A stretch of 64,000 nt of DNA from AC-38 sp033856025. Lineage in GTDB: Bacteria; Actinomycetota; Thermoleophilia; Solirubrobacterales; Solirubrobacteraceae. Made by a program: the position numbers and the translations under genes. The notes under the pieces are model-generated. The model was not told where the DNA came from. It was given only the letters and a program-made list of their open reading frames with translations, and did no database searches. Below are positions 49,028 to 57,558 of this stretch, piece by piece; the stretch's first letter is position 1, and every line of letters begins with the position of its first letter. The DNA is taken from positions 203,396 through 267,395 of the forward strand of contig JAWVFQ010000004.1 of assembly GCA_033856025.1 (NCBI GenBank), in the 5' to 3' direction.

Positions 49028-50608
49028 CTACATCGACTCCGGCGCGGAAACCCCCAGCAGCTCCAGGGCCCGCGCGATCGTGCGCCGCGACGCCACGCAC
49101 AGAGCGAGGCGGAACGCTTCGACGTCCTCCTCCACCCCGACCACCTTGCAGTCGCGGTAGAACGCGGTGAACTCCTGCGCCAGCTCGAGCGCGTAGGTGG
49201 CGATCCGGTGGGGCGCGCGGCGCTCGGCCGCCTCTCCCACTTCACCGGGGAAGGCCAGGAGCTTCAACACCAGGGCGCGCTCGGCGGGCTCCAGCGACAC
49301 GTCCACGGAGGCCGACGGCGAGCGCGTTCCCGCCTTCTCCAGGATCGACGCGATCCGCGCGTGCGCGTACTGGACGTAGTAGACCGGGTTCTCGGCGCTC
49401 TCCTCGCGGGCCAGGTCCAGGTCGAGGTCGATCGTCGTGTCGTGCGAGCGCTGGAGCATGAAGAACCGCGTCGCGTCGACGCCGATCTCGTCCAGCAGCT
49501 CGTCCAGGGTCACGAATTCTCCCCGCCGCTTGGACATCGACGCGCGCCGCCCGCCCTCCACGATGTGCACGAACTGCATGATCAGGACCTCGAGCATCTC
49601 GGGGTCCGCGCCCAGGGCCGCGAACAGCCCCTTCATCCGCCCGATGTAGCCGTGGTGGTCGGCCCCCAGCACGTTCACGAGGCGGTCGAACTCGCGCGAC
49701 AGCTTGTTCAGGTGGTACGCCACGTCGGCGGCGAAGTACGTGCCCTCGCCCGAGGACCGGACGAGCACCCGGTCCTTGTCGTCCCCGAAGTCGGTCGTGC
49801 GCAGCCACACCGCGCCGTCGGACTCGTAGACGGCCCCGCTCTCGCGCAGCCGTGACAGCGCCACGTCCACCTGCGACGGGTCGCCCTCGTGCAGCGACGC
49901 CTCGCGAAACCACGTGTCGAACTCCACCCCGAACCGCGAGAGCGTGGCCTGGATCTGGCCGATGAGGACGGCGACTCCGGCCCGAGAGAGCTCGTCGACG
50001 TCGGCCCCGGCCGCGTCGGGCAGCGCGTCCACGAGCTCGGCCACGTACTCGCCCTCGTATCCCCCCTCCGGCACCGCCTCCCCGCGGGCACGGGCCCGGA
50101 TCGACTCGCCCAGCAGCCGGATCTGCGCCCCCGCGTCGTTGAAGTAGTACTCGCGCTCCACGGAGTGGCCGGCGAGCGAGAGGATCCGCGCCAGCGAGTC
50201 CCCATACGCCGCGTGGCGCCCGCCGGCCGCGGTCAGGGGCCCCGTCGGGTTCGCGGACACGAACTCGATCAGGACCCGCTCCGCCACCTCCGGAGCCCCG
50301 GCGCCGAACGACTCGTCGGCCAGGATGCGCTCCAGCGCGTCGCGAAACCACGCGTCCGCGAGGAAGAGGTTCAGGAACCCCGGCCCGGCGACCTCCACGC
50401 GGTCCAGCCGGTCGCCCAGCTCCTCGCGCAGCGTCTCCCCCAACCGCTCGGCCACGTCGCGCGGCGGCTCGCCCAGCCGCGGCGCCAGGAGCAGCGCGGC
50501 GTTGGTGGAGAAGTCGCCGAACCGCGCCGTCTTCGGACGCTCCAGCGTGGGCGAGGCGCCCGAGGCGCGCTCGACCGCCGAGCGCAGCTCTTCGACGGGG
50601 GTGCTCAT
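49028..50608 (-). CDS. argS: Arginyl-tRNA synthetase
   Basis: 526-residue class I synthetase that charges tRNA-Arg. The N-terminal Add1-type domain, the catalytic SANPTGPL and EYYFNDAGAQIRLLG segments, the KMSKS-like MSKRRGEFVTLDEL, and the C-terminal anticodon-binding helices (EFTAFYRDCKV) are present. At the HIGH position the sequence is PLTAAGGRHAAYGD (residues 124-137) instead of PLHVGHGR, so both signature histidines are missing. The ATG at 50608 is 4 bp after the rlmH-side gap on the other end; rlmH is upstream on the same strand. Confidence 0.9.
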   Translation of the reverse strand: MSTPVEELRSAVERASGASPTLERPKTARFGDFSTNAALLLAPRLGEPPRDVAERLGETLREELGDRLDRVEVAGPGFLNLFLADAWFRDALERILADESFGAGAPEVAERVLIEFVSANPTGPLTAAGGRHAAYGDSLARILSLAGHSVEREYYFNDAGAQIRLLGESIRARARGEAVPEGGYEGEYVAELVDALPDAAGADVDELSRAGVAVLIGQIQATLSRFGVEFDTWFREASLHEGDPSQVDVALSRLRESGAVYESDGAVWLRTTDFGDDKDRVLVRSSGEGTYFAADVAYHLNKLSREFDRLVNVLGADHHGYIGRMKGLFAALGADPEMLEVLIMQFVHIVEGGRRASMSKRRGEFVTLDELLDEIGVDATRFFMLQRSHDTTIDLDLDLAREESAENPVYYVQYAHARIASILEKAGTRSPSASVDVSLEPAERALVLKLLAFPGEVGEAAERRAPHRIATYALELAQEFTAFYRDCKVVGVEEDVEAFRLALCVASRRTIARALELLGVSAPESM

Positions 50609-50612
50609 GCCC

Positions 50613-51020
50613 CTAATAGTGATACGGCTCGCCGGCGAGGATCTTGTGGGCGCGGTACACCTGCTCCAGGAGCACCACCCGCGCCAGCTGATGGGGCAGG
50701 GTCATCGGGCCCAGCGACAGCCGGTGGTCGACGTCGTCGAGGTCGAGGCCCTTGGGGCCGCCGAGCACGAAGCACACGTCGCGCCCGCCCTGGCGGCGGT
50801 CCTCCATCCAGCGGGCGAAGTCCTCGGAGGAGATCGTGTCGCCGCCGGGGTCCAGCAGCGACACGAACGCGCGGTTGGGAATGCGCCGCGTCACCCGGTC
50901 GTCCTCGCGGACCTCGACCATCTCCACCCGTACGTGCCCGGCCAGGAGCTTCTGGTAGTGCTGGACGTCGTCGGCGAACGGCGGACGCAGGCGGCCGACG
51001 GCCAGGACGAGGATCCGCAC
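50613..51020 (-). CDS. rlmH: 23S rRNA pseudouridine-1915 N3-methyltransferase RlmH
   Basis: 135-residue SPOUT methyltransferase that modifies pseudouridine 1915 in helix 69 of 23S rRNA on assembled ribosomes. VCFVLGGPKGLD forms the SAM-binding knot, and the C-terminus QVYRAHKILAGEPYHY is diagnostic. GTG start at 51020; its stop lies 4 bp before the argS ATG, so the two are one unit. Confidence 0.9.
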   Translation of the reverse strand: MRILVLAVGRLRPPFADDVQHYQKLLAGHVRVEMVEVREDDRVTRRIPNRAFVSLLDPGGDTISSEDFARWMEDRRQGGRDVCFVLGGPKGLDLDDVDHRLSLGPMTLPHQLARVVLLEQVYRAHKILAGEPYHY

Positions 51021-51038
51021 CGGTGCGATACTAGACCG

Positions 51039-51359
51039 ATGGACGAGCACGACGAGGCGCAGGAACGCCACATCAACATCCACTTCGCGCCGGAGATGAT
51101 GGCGGGCGCGTACGCGAACTTCGCGAACGTCTCGCACTCCGACTACGAGTTCACGATCACCTTCGCCCGCGTCGACCACGAGGTCGAGGACGAGGAGATC
51201 CCCGGCGTCGTCGTGTCGCGCGTCAACCTCTCCCCGCGCTTCATGCGCGAGCTGATCGACGCCATGGAGGACAACTACTCCAAGTGGCGCACCCGGGAGG
51301 GCATCAAGAACCTCCCGGAGTTCGGCGGCGGGCCGGGCGGCGAAGAGCCCGCAGCCTAG
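51039..51359 (+). CDS. DUF3467 protein
   Basis: 106-residue acidic protein with the DUF3467 pattern: INIHFAPEMMAGAYANFANV, HSDYEFTITFARVD, then SRVNLSPRFMRELIDAMEDN. The function of the family is unknown. The stop overlaps the stop of the convergent M48 peptidase gene, and the start diverges from rlmH by 18 bp. Confidence 0.8.
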   Translation: MDEHDEAQERHINIHFAPEMMAGAYANFANVSHSDYEFTITFARVDHEVEDEEIPGVVVSRVNLSPRFMRELIDAMEDNYSKWRTREGIKNLPEFGGGPGGEEPAA

Positions 51360-52573
51360 CGGGCGCCCCGCTCGAACGCCACGCCGATCCCGATCCGCTC
51401 GATCGTCGGCGGATGGGTGGACAGCAGCGCGACCTGCCAGCGCGGCGGGTCCGGGTCGGAGAGGTTGCGCACGGCGATGCGCTTCTCGAAGCCGATGAAC
51501 GGCTTGGGCTGATTGGTCAGGTGCAGCGCGAAGCTGTCGGCCCGCGCCTCGATGCGCCGCGAGAGCTGGTTGGAGACCGCCCCGATCGTCCCCGCCACGA
51601 GGGCCAGGGACAGCACCGTGGCCGGGAGCCCCGCCGCCGTGCCCGACCGCCCGGGCGCGAGCCGCTCGGTCAGCCGCTGGATGGCCAGCACGCCGAGGGG
51701 CGCGACCAGCGCCAGGTAGAGGATCCCGTTGGGCACGTCGCGGTGGTGGACGTGGGAGAGCTCGTGCGCCACGACCAGGCGCACCTCGTCGCGCGGGAAG
51801 TTCTCCAGCAGCGTGTCGTAGAGCACGACGCGCTTGGTCGAGCCCAGCCCCGTGACGTAGGCGTTCGCGGCGGTGGTGCGCCGGCTGGCGTCGACCTCGT
51901 AGACCTGGCCCACCTTGACCCCGGCGCGGCGCGCCAGGTCGAGCACGTCGGAGCGCGCCTGGCCGGGCGGCAGCGCCTTGAAGCGGTTGAACACCGGGTC
52001 CAGCACCACCGGCCCGGCGTAGGCGAAGGCCGCGCCGATGGCCACCACCGCCACGCTCCCCGGCGCCCACCAGTGGCGCGGGAACCGGCGCTGGAGCCCC
52101 AGGAGCGCCATTCCGCCCAGCCCCGCCAGGACCGCCCCGATCCCCACGGACTTGCCCACGTCCCCGGCCCAGCCGGCCCAGGACTGCGTGGTCAGGCCGT
52201 AGTCCACCGAGCGCTGGCGGCTCAACGCCGAGACCGGCAGGGTGGCCACGGTCAGCGTCACGGACAGCGCCGCGGCGGCGGCCGCGCCGGCCAGCACGGG
52301 CCGGCGCCACTCGCGCCGCAGGGCCCGTGGCGGCCGGACGACCAGCCAGACCAGCACGCCGCCCTCGATGAGCAGCGCGGCCCCGTAGAGCGCCAGCTGG
52401 GGGCGCCGGTAGTCGCGGGCCCGGTCGATCTGGGCGTGGCTGAAGTACGATCGGGCGCTCACGGGCGCCGGATCGATAACACCGTCGCGCGGGCGGAGCA
52501 GCAGCACCGCCGCCTCCGCCACGACGACGGCGGCGACCAGCGCGATCGGCAGTCGCAGGCGCCCGCGGTCCAC
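51356..52573 (-). CDS. M48 family (Ste24-like) membrane metallopeptidase
   Basis: 405-residue membrane protease. Five or more helices surround the zinc site VAHELSHVHHRD (HEXXH), and the downstream glutamate ligand lies in RRIEARADSFALHL. The N-terminal half matches the Ste24/CAAX-protease layout, including PLPPGQARSDVLDLARRAGV-like sequence before the catalytic domain. The GTG at 52573 gives a membrane helix at once. Likely role: membrane protein quality control, from family knowledge. Confidence 0.83.
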   Translation of the reverse strand: MDRGRLRLPIALVAAVVVAEAAVLLLRPRDGVIDPAPVSARSYFSHAQIDRARDYRRPQLALYGAALLIEGGVLVWLVVRPPRALRREWRRPVLAGAAAAAALSVTLTVATLPVSALSRQRSVDYGLTTQSWAGWAGDVGKSVGIGAVLAGLGGMALLGLQRRFPRHWWAPGSVAVVAIGAAFAYAGPVVLDPVFNRFKALPPGQARSDVLDLARRAGVKVGQVYEVDASRRTTAANAYVTGLGSTKRVVLYDTLLENFPRDEVRLVVAHELSHVHHRDVPNGILYLALVAPLGVLAIQRLTERLAPGRSGTAAGLPATVLSLALVAGTIGAVSNQLSRRIEARADSFALHLTNQPKPFIGFEKRIAVRNLSDPDPPRWQVALLSTHPPTIERIGIGVAFERGAR

Positions 52574-52588
52574 GTACTCACGGTACCG

Positions 52589-53323
52589 ATGCGCATCGCC
52601 GTCCTGTCCGACATACACGGGAACCGCCACGCCTTCGAGGCCGTCCTGGCCGCGGTGGGCGGCGAGAGCGTGGACGCGGTGTGGTGCCTGGGCGACGTGG
52701 TGGGCTACGGCGCGGACCCCGATCCCTGCTGCGAGCTGGCGGCCCGCGAGTGCGACCTGTGCCTGGCGGGCAACCACGACCTCGCGGTCCGCGGCGACAT
52801 CCCGCTGGACGAGTTCTCGACCGGAGCTCGCGTGGCGGCGGAGTGGACGCAGGAGGTCATCGCGCCGCGCCACCTCGACTTCCTGCGCGCGTTGGAGCCC
52901 CAGCTGCTGGACCGCGAGGACGTCGGCCTCTACCACGCCAGCCCGCGCGACCCGGTATGGGAGTACGTCCTCTCCACGCTGCTGGCCGACATGTGCCTGG
53001 ACGTGCAGCCCCACCGCGTCTGCCTGATCGGGCACTCCCACGTGGCGCTCTCGTTCCGCCGCGAGGAGGGCGAGCCGGCGACCGGCGAGACGCGCCGCGA
53101 CGGCGACACGGTCGAGCTCTCCGAGCACGAGTGGCTGCTGAACCCGGGCAGCGTGGGCCAGCCGCGCGACGGCGACCCGCGCGCCGCGTGGCTGGTCCTG
53201 GACACCAACGCCCCCTCGGCCACCTGGCGGCGCACCAGCTACGACGTGGCCGGCGCGGCCGCGGCGATCCGCGCCGCCCGGCTGCCGGAATCCCTGGCCG
53301 AGCGCCTGGAGTACGGCCAGTAG
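52589..53323 (+). CDS. Metallophosphoesterase (YfcE/ApaH-like)
   Basis: 244-residue calcineurin-like phosphoesterase with the full set of metal motifs: DIHGN (residues 8-12), GDVVGYGADP, GNHD, and the later GHSH plus LLNPGSVGQPRDGD. Such enzymes hydrolyse nucleotides, dinucleoside polyphosphates or phosphodiesters; the specific substrate is unknown. It is divergent from the M48 gene (15 bp). Confidence 0.85.
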   Translation: MRIAVLSDIHGNRHAFEAVLAAVGGESVDAVWCLGDVVGYGADPDPCCELAARECDLCLAGNHDLAVRGDIPLDEFSTGARVAAEWTQEVIAPRHLDFLRALEPQLLDREDVGLYHASPRDPVWEYVLSTLLADMCLDVQPHRVCLIGHSHVALSFRREEGEPATGETRRDGDTVELSEHEWLLNPGSVGQPRDGDPRAAWLVLDTNAPSATWRRTSYDVAGAAAAIRAARLPESLAERLEYGQ

Positions 53324-53324
53324 C

Positions 53325-53819
53325 ATGCGGCGGCCGATGCGCTCTGTGGTGGCAGTCCTCCTCGCCGCGGCGCTCGGCGTGTCGAGCGCCTTCCTGGTCG
53401 CCTGCGGCGATCGCAACTCGCTGATCCCCAAGGGGGACGCGTCGGCGATGCAGTCCGACCTCGACCGGGCCGAGACCCTCTACGGCCAGCAGGAGTGCCG
53501 ACGGGCCCAGGCGGCCGTGCGCCAGGCCCGGGGACGGGCCGAGCGGCTGCCCTCCGGGGTCGACGCCGGCCTGCGCTCCACCCTCCAGGACAACCTGGAC
53601 ACCGTGCTCGCGCGGATCGTCGACAGGTGCGGCAAGACCACCACCACGACCACGCCGACCCAGACCCAGACCGCGACGACCGCGACGGAGACCACGCAGA
53701 CCACGACGGAGACGACGGCGACCGAGACCACGACCGAGCCGCCGACAACCACCCAAACCGTGCCCGAGCCGACCACCCCGGGCGAGAGCGGCGGCACGCC
53801 CTCGAAGGGCACGCCGTGA
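53325..53819 (+). CDS. Thr-rich putative lipoprotein
   Basis: 164 residues. A signal segment (VVAVLLAAALGVSSAFLVAC) ends in a cysteine suited to lipid attachment, followed by a helical domain with two cysteines (QQECRRAQAAVRQARGRAE, IVDRCGK) and a long Thr-rich tail that may span the wall. The GTGA overlap couples it to the Ser/Thr kinase gene, so it may act as its extracytoplasmic partner or sensor; that is inference. Confidence 0.7.
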   Translation: MRRPMRSVVAVLLAAALGVSSAFLVACGDRNSLIPKGDASAMQSDLDRAETLYGQQECRRAQAAVRQARGRAERLPSGVDAGLRSTLQDNLDTVLARIVDRCGKTTTTTTPTQTQTATTATETTQTTTETTATETTTEPPTTTQTVPEPTTPGESGGTPSKGTP

Positions 53820-55006
53820 TCGCCGACCGCTACCGCATCGACGGCCGCCTGGGCATCGGCGGGATGTCCACCGTCCACCGCGCCTTCGACGAGCGCCTGG
53901 AGCGCGAGGTGGCGATCAAGCTGCTGGCCGAGCACCTGGCCGAGGACGAGACGTTCGTGTCGCGCTTCCGCCGCGAGGCCCTGGCCGCCGCGCGCCTGGT
54001 GCACCTCAACATCGTCCAGGTCTTCGACTTCGGCCTGGACGAGCCCACCGGCCAGCACTACATCGTCATGGAGCTGGTCGACGGCCCGTCATGCGCCCAG
54101 GTGCTGCGCGACCGGCGCACGCTGGCCGTCGACGAGGCGCTGGACATCGTGGGCCAGGCGGCGCGGGGCCTGGACCACGCGCACCGCAACGGCGTCGTGC
54201 ACCGCGACGTCAAGCCGGGAAACCTCCTGCTCGGCGTGGACGGGGTGGTCAAGCTGGCCGACTTCGGGATCGCGCGCGCCACCGAGCAGTCGAGCATCAC
54301 CCAGGTCGGCTCGGTGCTCGGAACGGCGGCCTACCTGGCGCCCGAGCAGGCGCGCGGCGAGGAGGCCGGGCCGCCGGCCGACATCTACGCCCTGGCCGTC
54401 GTCACCTACCAGCTGCTGGCCGGACGACTGCCCTACGAGGCCAGCTCGCTGTCCGAGCTGACGCTCAAGCAGCAGCGCGAGGCGCCGACGCCGCTGGACG
54501 CGGTCAACTCCGAGATCCCGCCCGCGCTCGCGCACGCCGTGGCCCGCGGGCTGGCCCTGGACCCGGAGGCGCGCTACGACAGCGCGGTGGCGTTCGGCGA
54601 GGCGCTGCGCGCCGGGGCGCGCGGCATCGAACCGCCCGCGCCGCACGTGGAGGACCGCGCGACCGAGTCCACCCAGCTGCTCCGGCGCGACTCCACCGAG
54701 GCGACCCGGATGCTGCCGCACGAGCCGGTGACGCCGGCGCGGCCGATCCCGGCGCGCCGGGGCAGCCAGCGCCAGCGCGAGGCCGAGGCGGCCGCGCAGC
54801 CACAGCCGGCGCGCCGCCGCGGGCGCGGAGCGCGGCTGAGCCGGGCGCTGCTCATCCTCGCCCTGCTGCTGGGCCTCGGCGCGGTGGCCGGCATCTACGT
54901 CGCCGACCAGACGAGCACGCAGCCGCATCTGCGCCGCATCGCCAACCCCGACCCCAAGGGCGCGATCGAGGACGTCAAGGACTTCATCCGGGAGAACACC
55001 CGCTAG
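53816..55006 (+). CDS. PknB-like Ser/Thr protein kinase
   Basis: 396-residue eukaryotic-type kinase: glycine loop GIGGMSTV (13-20), Lys35 in VAIKLL, catalytic VHRDVKPGN (128-136), ADFG (148-151) and APEQAR. A juxtamembrane region with several Thr/Arg sites (ESTQLLRRDSTEATRMLP) is followed by one membrane helix (about 343-360) and a 35-residue outer tail. No PASTA repeats, so it differs from cell-wall-sensing PknB. GTG start in a GTGA overlap with the lipoprotein gene. Confidence 0.88.
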   Translation: MIADRYRIDGRLGIGGMSTVHRAFDERLEREVAIKLLAEHLAEDETFVSRFRREALAAARLVHLNIVQVFDFGLDEPTGQHYIVMELVDGPSCAQVLRDRRTLAVDEALDIVGQAARGLDHAHRNGVVHRDVKPGNLLLGVDGVVKLADFGIARATEQSSITQVGSVLGTAAYLAPEQARGEEAGPPADIYALAVVTYQLLAGRLPYEASSLSELTLKQQREAPTPLDAVNSEIPPALAHAVARGLALDPEARYDSAVAFGEALRAGARGIEPPAPHVEDRATESTQLLRRDSTEATRMLPHEPVTPARPIPARRGSQRQREAEAAAQPQPARRRGRGARLSRALLILALLLGLGAVAGIYVADQTSTQPHLRRIANPDPKGAIEDVKDFIRENTR

Positions 55007-56190
55007 ACGGGCGTCGCTCCGGCTCGCAACGCGGCGGCCTCGTCCGCCAGTCGCCCGTCGAGGATCGCCTGGCGCAGCGAGCGCATCACCCCGGCCACGA
55101 AGGTCAGGTTGTGCAGCGTGAGCAGCCGCAGGCCCCCCGGCTCGCGCTGCTTGACCAGGTGGCGCAGGTAGGCGCGCGAGCGCCCGCCCGCGCACGCGGG
55201 ACAGGGGCAGCCCTCGAGGAGCGGCGCGCGGTCCTCGCGGAAGGCGCCGTTGATCAGGTTGATCCGCCAGCGCGCGTCGGGCTCGGGCACCAGCGCCATC
55301 CCGTGGCGGGCGATGCGCGTCGGCATGGCGCAGTCGAACGTGTCGACCCCCAGCTCCACGCCACGGACCAGATCGTCGACGTCGCCGATCCCCAGCAGGT
55401 GGCGGGGGCGCGCCTCGGGCAGCTCCTCCGTCGCCCAGCCGACGACCTCGTACATCTGCGCCTTGTCCTCCCCCAGCGAGCCGCCGATCGCGATACCGGC
55501 GCAACCGCTGGCCGCCACCTCGCGCGCCGAGGCGCGGCGCAGGTCCTCGTGGACGCCGCCCTGGACGATCCCGTAGACGATCTGGCCGTCCGGCCCGTGC
55601 TCGGCGTGCCAGTCCAGGCAGCGGCGCAGCCAGCGGTGCGTGCGCTCGGTGGACGCCTCGGTGTACTCGCGCGAGACGTGGAACGGCGTGCACTCGTCGA
55701 AGGCCAGCGCGATGTCCGAGCGCAGCGCGGCCTGGACCTCCATGGACACCTCGGGGGACAGGAAACGCACGTCACCGTCCACGTAGGAGCGGAAGCGCAC
55801 GCCGCCCTCCTCGATGGACAGGATCGCGCCGTCGCCCTTGCCCCCCTGCGCCGCGCGTCCCTTGACCTCGTCGGCCACGGTCCCGTGGCCCATGGAGAAC
55901 ACCTGGAAGCCGCCGGAGTCGGTGACGATCGGCCCGTCCCAGCCCATGAACTCGTGCAGGCCGCCGTGGGCGGCCACGATCTCCTGGCCCGGCTCGAGCA
56001 TCAGGTGGAACGTGTTGCCCAGCACCATGTCGAAGCCCAGGCCGGCCACCTCGGCGGGCAGCAGCGTGCGCACGGCGCCCTTCGTGGCCAGCGGAACGAA
56101 GGCCGGCGTGCGCACCTCGCCGTGCGCCAGGCGCAGGACGCCGGCGCGCGCCCGCGAGCCGGCGTCGCGGGCGTCGATGGAGAAGCTCAT
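55003..56190 (-). CDS. tgt: tRNA-guanine transglycosylase Tgt
   Basis: 395-residue enzyme that exchanges guanine 34 for a queuosine precursor in tRNAs for Asp, Asn, His and Tyr. The first catalytic aspartate is in VTDSGGFQVFSMG, the second in GVDTFDCAMPTR, and the zinc site is CPCPAC with a later HNLTF histidine. The family length is normal. Its ATG overlaps the TGA of the MarR gene upstream, an unexpected translational coupling. No queuosine precursor genes are in the window. Confidence 0.92.
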   Translation of the reverse strand: MSFSIDARDAGSRARAGVLRLAHGEVRTPAFVPLATKGAVRTLLPAEVAGLGFDMVLGNTFHLMLEPGQEIVAAHGGLHEFMGWDGPIVTDSGGFQVFSMGHGTVADEVKGRAAQGGKGDGAILSIEEGGVRFRSYVDGDVRFLSPEVSMEVQAALRSDIALAFDECTPFHVSREYTEASTERTHRWLRRCLDWHAEHGPDGQIVYGIVQGGVHEDLRRASAREVAASGCAGIAIGGSLGEDKAQMYEVVGWATEELPEARPRHLLGIGDVDDLVRGVELGVDTFDCAMPTRIARHGMALVPEPDARWRINLINGAFREDRAPLLEGCPCPACAGGRSRAYLRHLVKQREPGGLRLLTLHNLTFVAGVMRSLRQAILDGRLADEAAALRAGATPV

Positions 56191-56627
56191 CGGGCCCGGA
56201 GGCGGTCCCAGAGCTCGCCGAGGGCGTCGCGCTGCGCCGGCTCGAGCCCGTCCAGGAACCGCCGGCGCACGCCCGCATGGTGCGTCGTACGGGCCTCGCG
56301 CAGGGCATCCAGTCCGGCCTCGGTCAGGTGGGCGAAGGATCCGCGCGCGTCGTCCGCGCACTCCTCGCGCGCCACCAGGCCGTCGCGCTCCAGCCGATCG
56401 ACCAGCCGCGTGAGCCCGCTGCGGCTGAGGAGGATCGCGTCGGCCAGTTGGCGCATCCGCAGGCGGCGTTCCGGCGCGGACTCCAGCGTCGTCAGGACGT
56501 CGTAGGACGAGAGCGGCAGGTCGTGGGCCGCGCGCAACTCCTCGTCGAGCTCGCGCACCAAACGGGTATGCGTCTCCAGGAACCCGCGCCAGGCCCGCAG
56601 CTCGGCGTCGTCGAAGCGGTCGGCCAT
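56187..56627 (-). CDS. MarR family regulator (MhqR-like by context)
   Basis: 146-residue winged-helix regulator: LSSYDVLTTLESAPERRLRM, recognition helix ILLSRSGLTRLVDRLERDGL, wing ECADDARGSFAHLTEAG. It diverges from a dioxygenase/hydrolase pair like Bacillus mhqO-mhqD, which MarR-type MhqR controls in response to quinones and catechols. That makes MhqR the nearest functional model. A palindrome lies in the 28-bp shared gap. Confidence 0.8.
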   Translation of the reverse strand: MADRFDDAELRAWRGFLETHTRLVRELDEELRAAHDLPLSSYDVLTTLESAPERRLRMRQLADAILLSRSGLTRLVDRLERDGLVAREECADDARGSFAHLTEAGLDALREARTTHHAGVRRRFLDGLEPAQRDALGELWDRLRAR

Positions 56628-56639
56628 GAGGGGAGTATA

Positions 56640-56653
56640 GTTGTCTATACAAC
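56640..56653. promoter_or_regulatory. Candidate MarR operator
   Basis: GTTGTCTATACAAC, an inverted repeat (GTTGT, four-base spacer, ACAAC), lies centrally between the divergent MarR and dioxygenase genes and two bases before the latter's ATG. Binding would block both directions. Confidence 0.5.
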
Positions 56654-56655
56654 CA

Positions 56656-57558
56656 ATGTCGCTCGAGGGAATCCACCACGTAACGGCGATCACCGGCGAC
56701 GCGCCGCGCAACGTCGACTTCTACACACGCGCCCTCGGCCTGCGGATGGTCAAGAAGACCGTCAACTTCGACGCGCCCGACGTCTACCACCTGTACTACG
56801 GCGACGAGCGCGGCCACCCCGGCTCGATCCTGACCTTCTTCGAGTTCCCCGGCGCCGCGCGGGGCCGCGCCGGCGCCGGCATGGTCCACGCGATCGCCTG
56901 GCGGGTCGCCTCCCCGGAGGCGCTGGAGTTCTGGGCCCAGCGGCTCGAGGCGGAGGGCGTGGACGTGACCCGCGAGGCGGACCGGCTGGACTTCGCGGAT
57001 CCCGAGGGACTGCACCTGGCGCTCACCGTCGACGGGTCCGGCGACGCGCCGCTGCGCGCCGCACGCGACGGCGTCCCCGAGGAGCATGCGCTGCTGGGGT
57101 TCGCGGACGCGCGCGCCTACGCCGCCGACCCGGCCCGCGGCGAGCGACTCTTCGACGCCCTGGGCTTCCAGCGCGCGGAGGGGGACGGGGACGTGTGGCG
57201 CGTGGCCGGGCAGGAGCGCGGCGCGCGCTACGCGCTGGACGCGCCGCCGCCCGAACCGGGAGTCCAGGGCGCCGGCACCGTCCACCACATCGCCTGGTCG
57301 GCGGCGGACGACGCCGAGCTCGGGGAGTGGCGCGAGCGGGTCGCCGCGGCCGCCGCGCACCCCACGCCGATCATCGACCGCCAGTACTTCCACTCGGTCT
57401 ACTTCCGCGAGCCCAACGGCGTGCTGTTCGAGCTGGCGACGCGCGACATCGGCTTCGACGTCGACGAGCCGCTGGAGACGCTCGGCCAGGCGCTCAAGCT
57501 CCCGGCGCAGCACGAGCCGCTGCGCGAGCGCCTCGAGCGGACGCTGACGCCCCTGTGA
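56656..57558 (+). CDS. Ring-cleaving dioxygenase (MhqO-like, VOC fold)
   Basis: 300 residues with two glyoxalase/VOC modules. The N-terminus EGIHHVTAITGDAPRNVDFY and VKKTVNFDAPDVYHLYYGDE match the MhqO family. Metal ligands are His in GIHHVT, His in TVHHIAWS, and Glu in NGVLFELAT. In Bacillus, MhqO-type proteins degrade catechol or quinone adducts. Followed, in a GTGA overlap, by the hydrolase gene. Confidence 0.85.
   Translation: MSLEGIHHVTAITGDAPRNVDFYTRALGLRMVKKTVNFDAPDVYHLYYGDERGHPGSILTFFEFPGAARGRAGAGMVHAIAWRVASPEALEFWAQRLEAEGVDVTREADRLDFADPEGLHLALTVDGSGDAPLRAARDGVPEEHALLGFADARAYAADPARGERLFDALGFQRAEGDGDVWRVAGQERGARYALDAPPPEPGVQGAGTVHHIAWSAADDAELGEWRERVAAAAAHPTPIIDRQYFHSVYFREPNGVLFELATRDIGFDVDEPLETLGQALKLPAQHEPLRERLERTLTPL

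Noticed and set aside
53639..53780. Repetitive ACC/ACG tract
   Set aside because: It encodes the Thr-rich tail of the lipoprotein; not an independent repeat or CRISPR.
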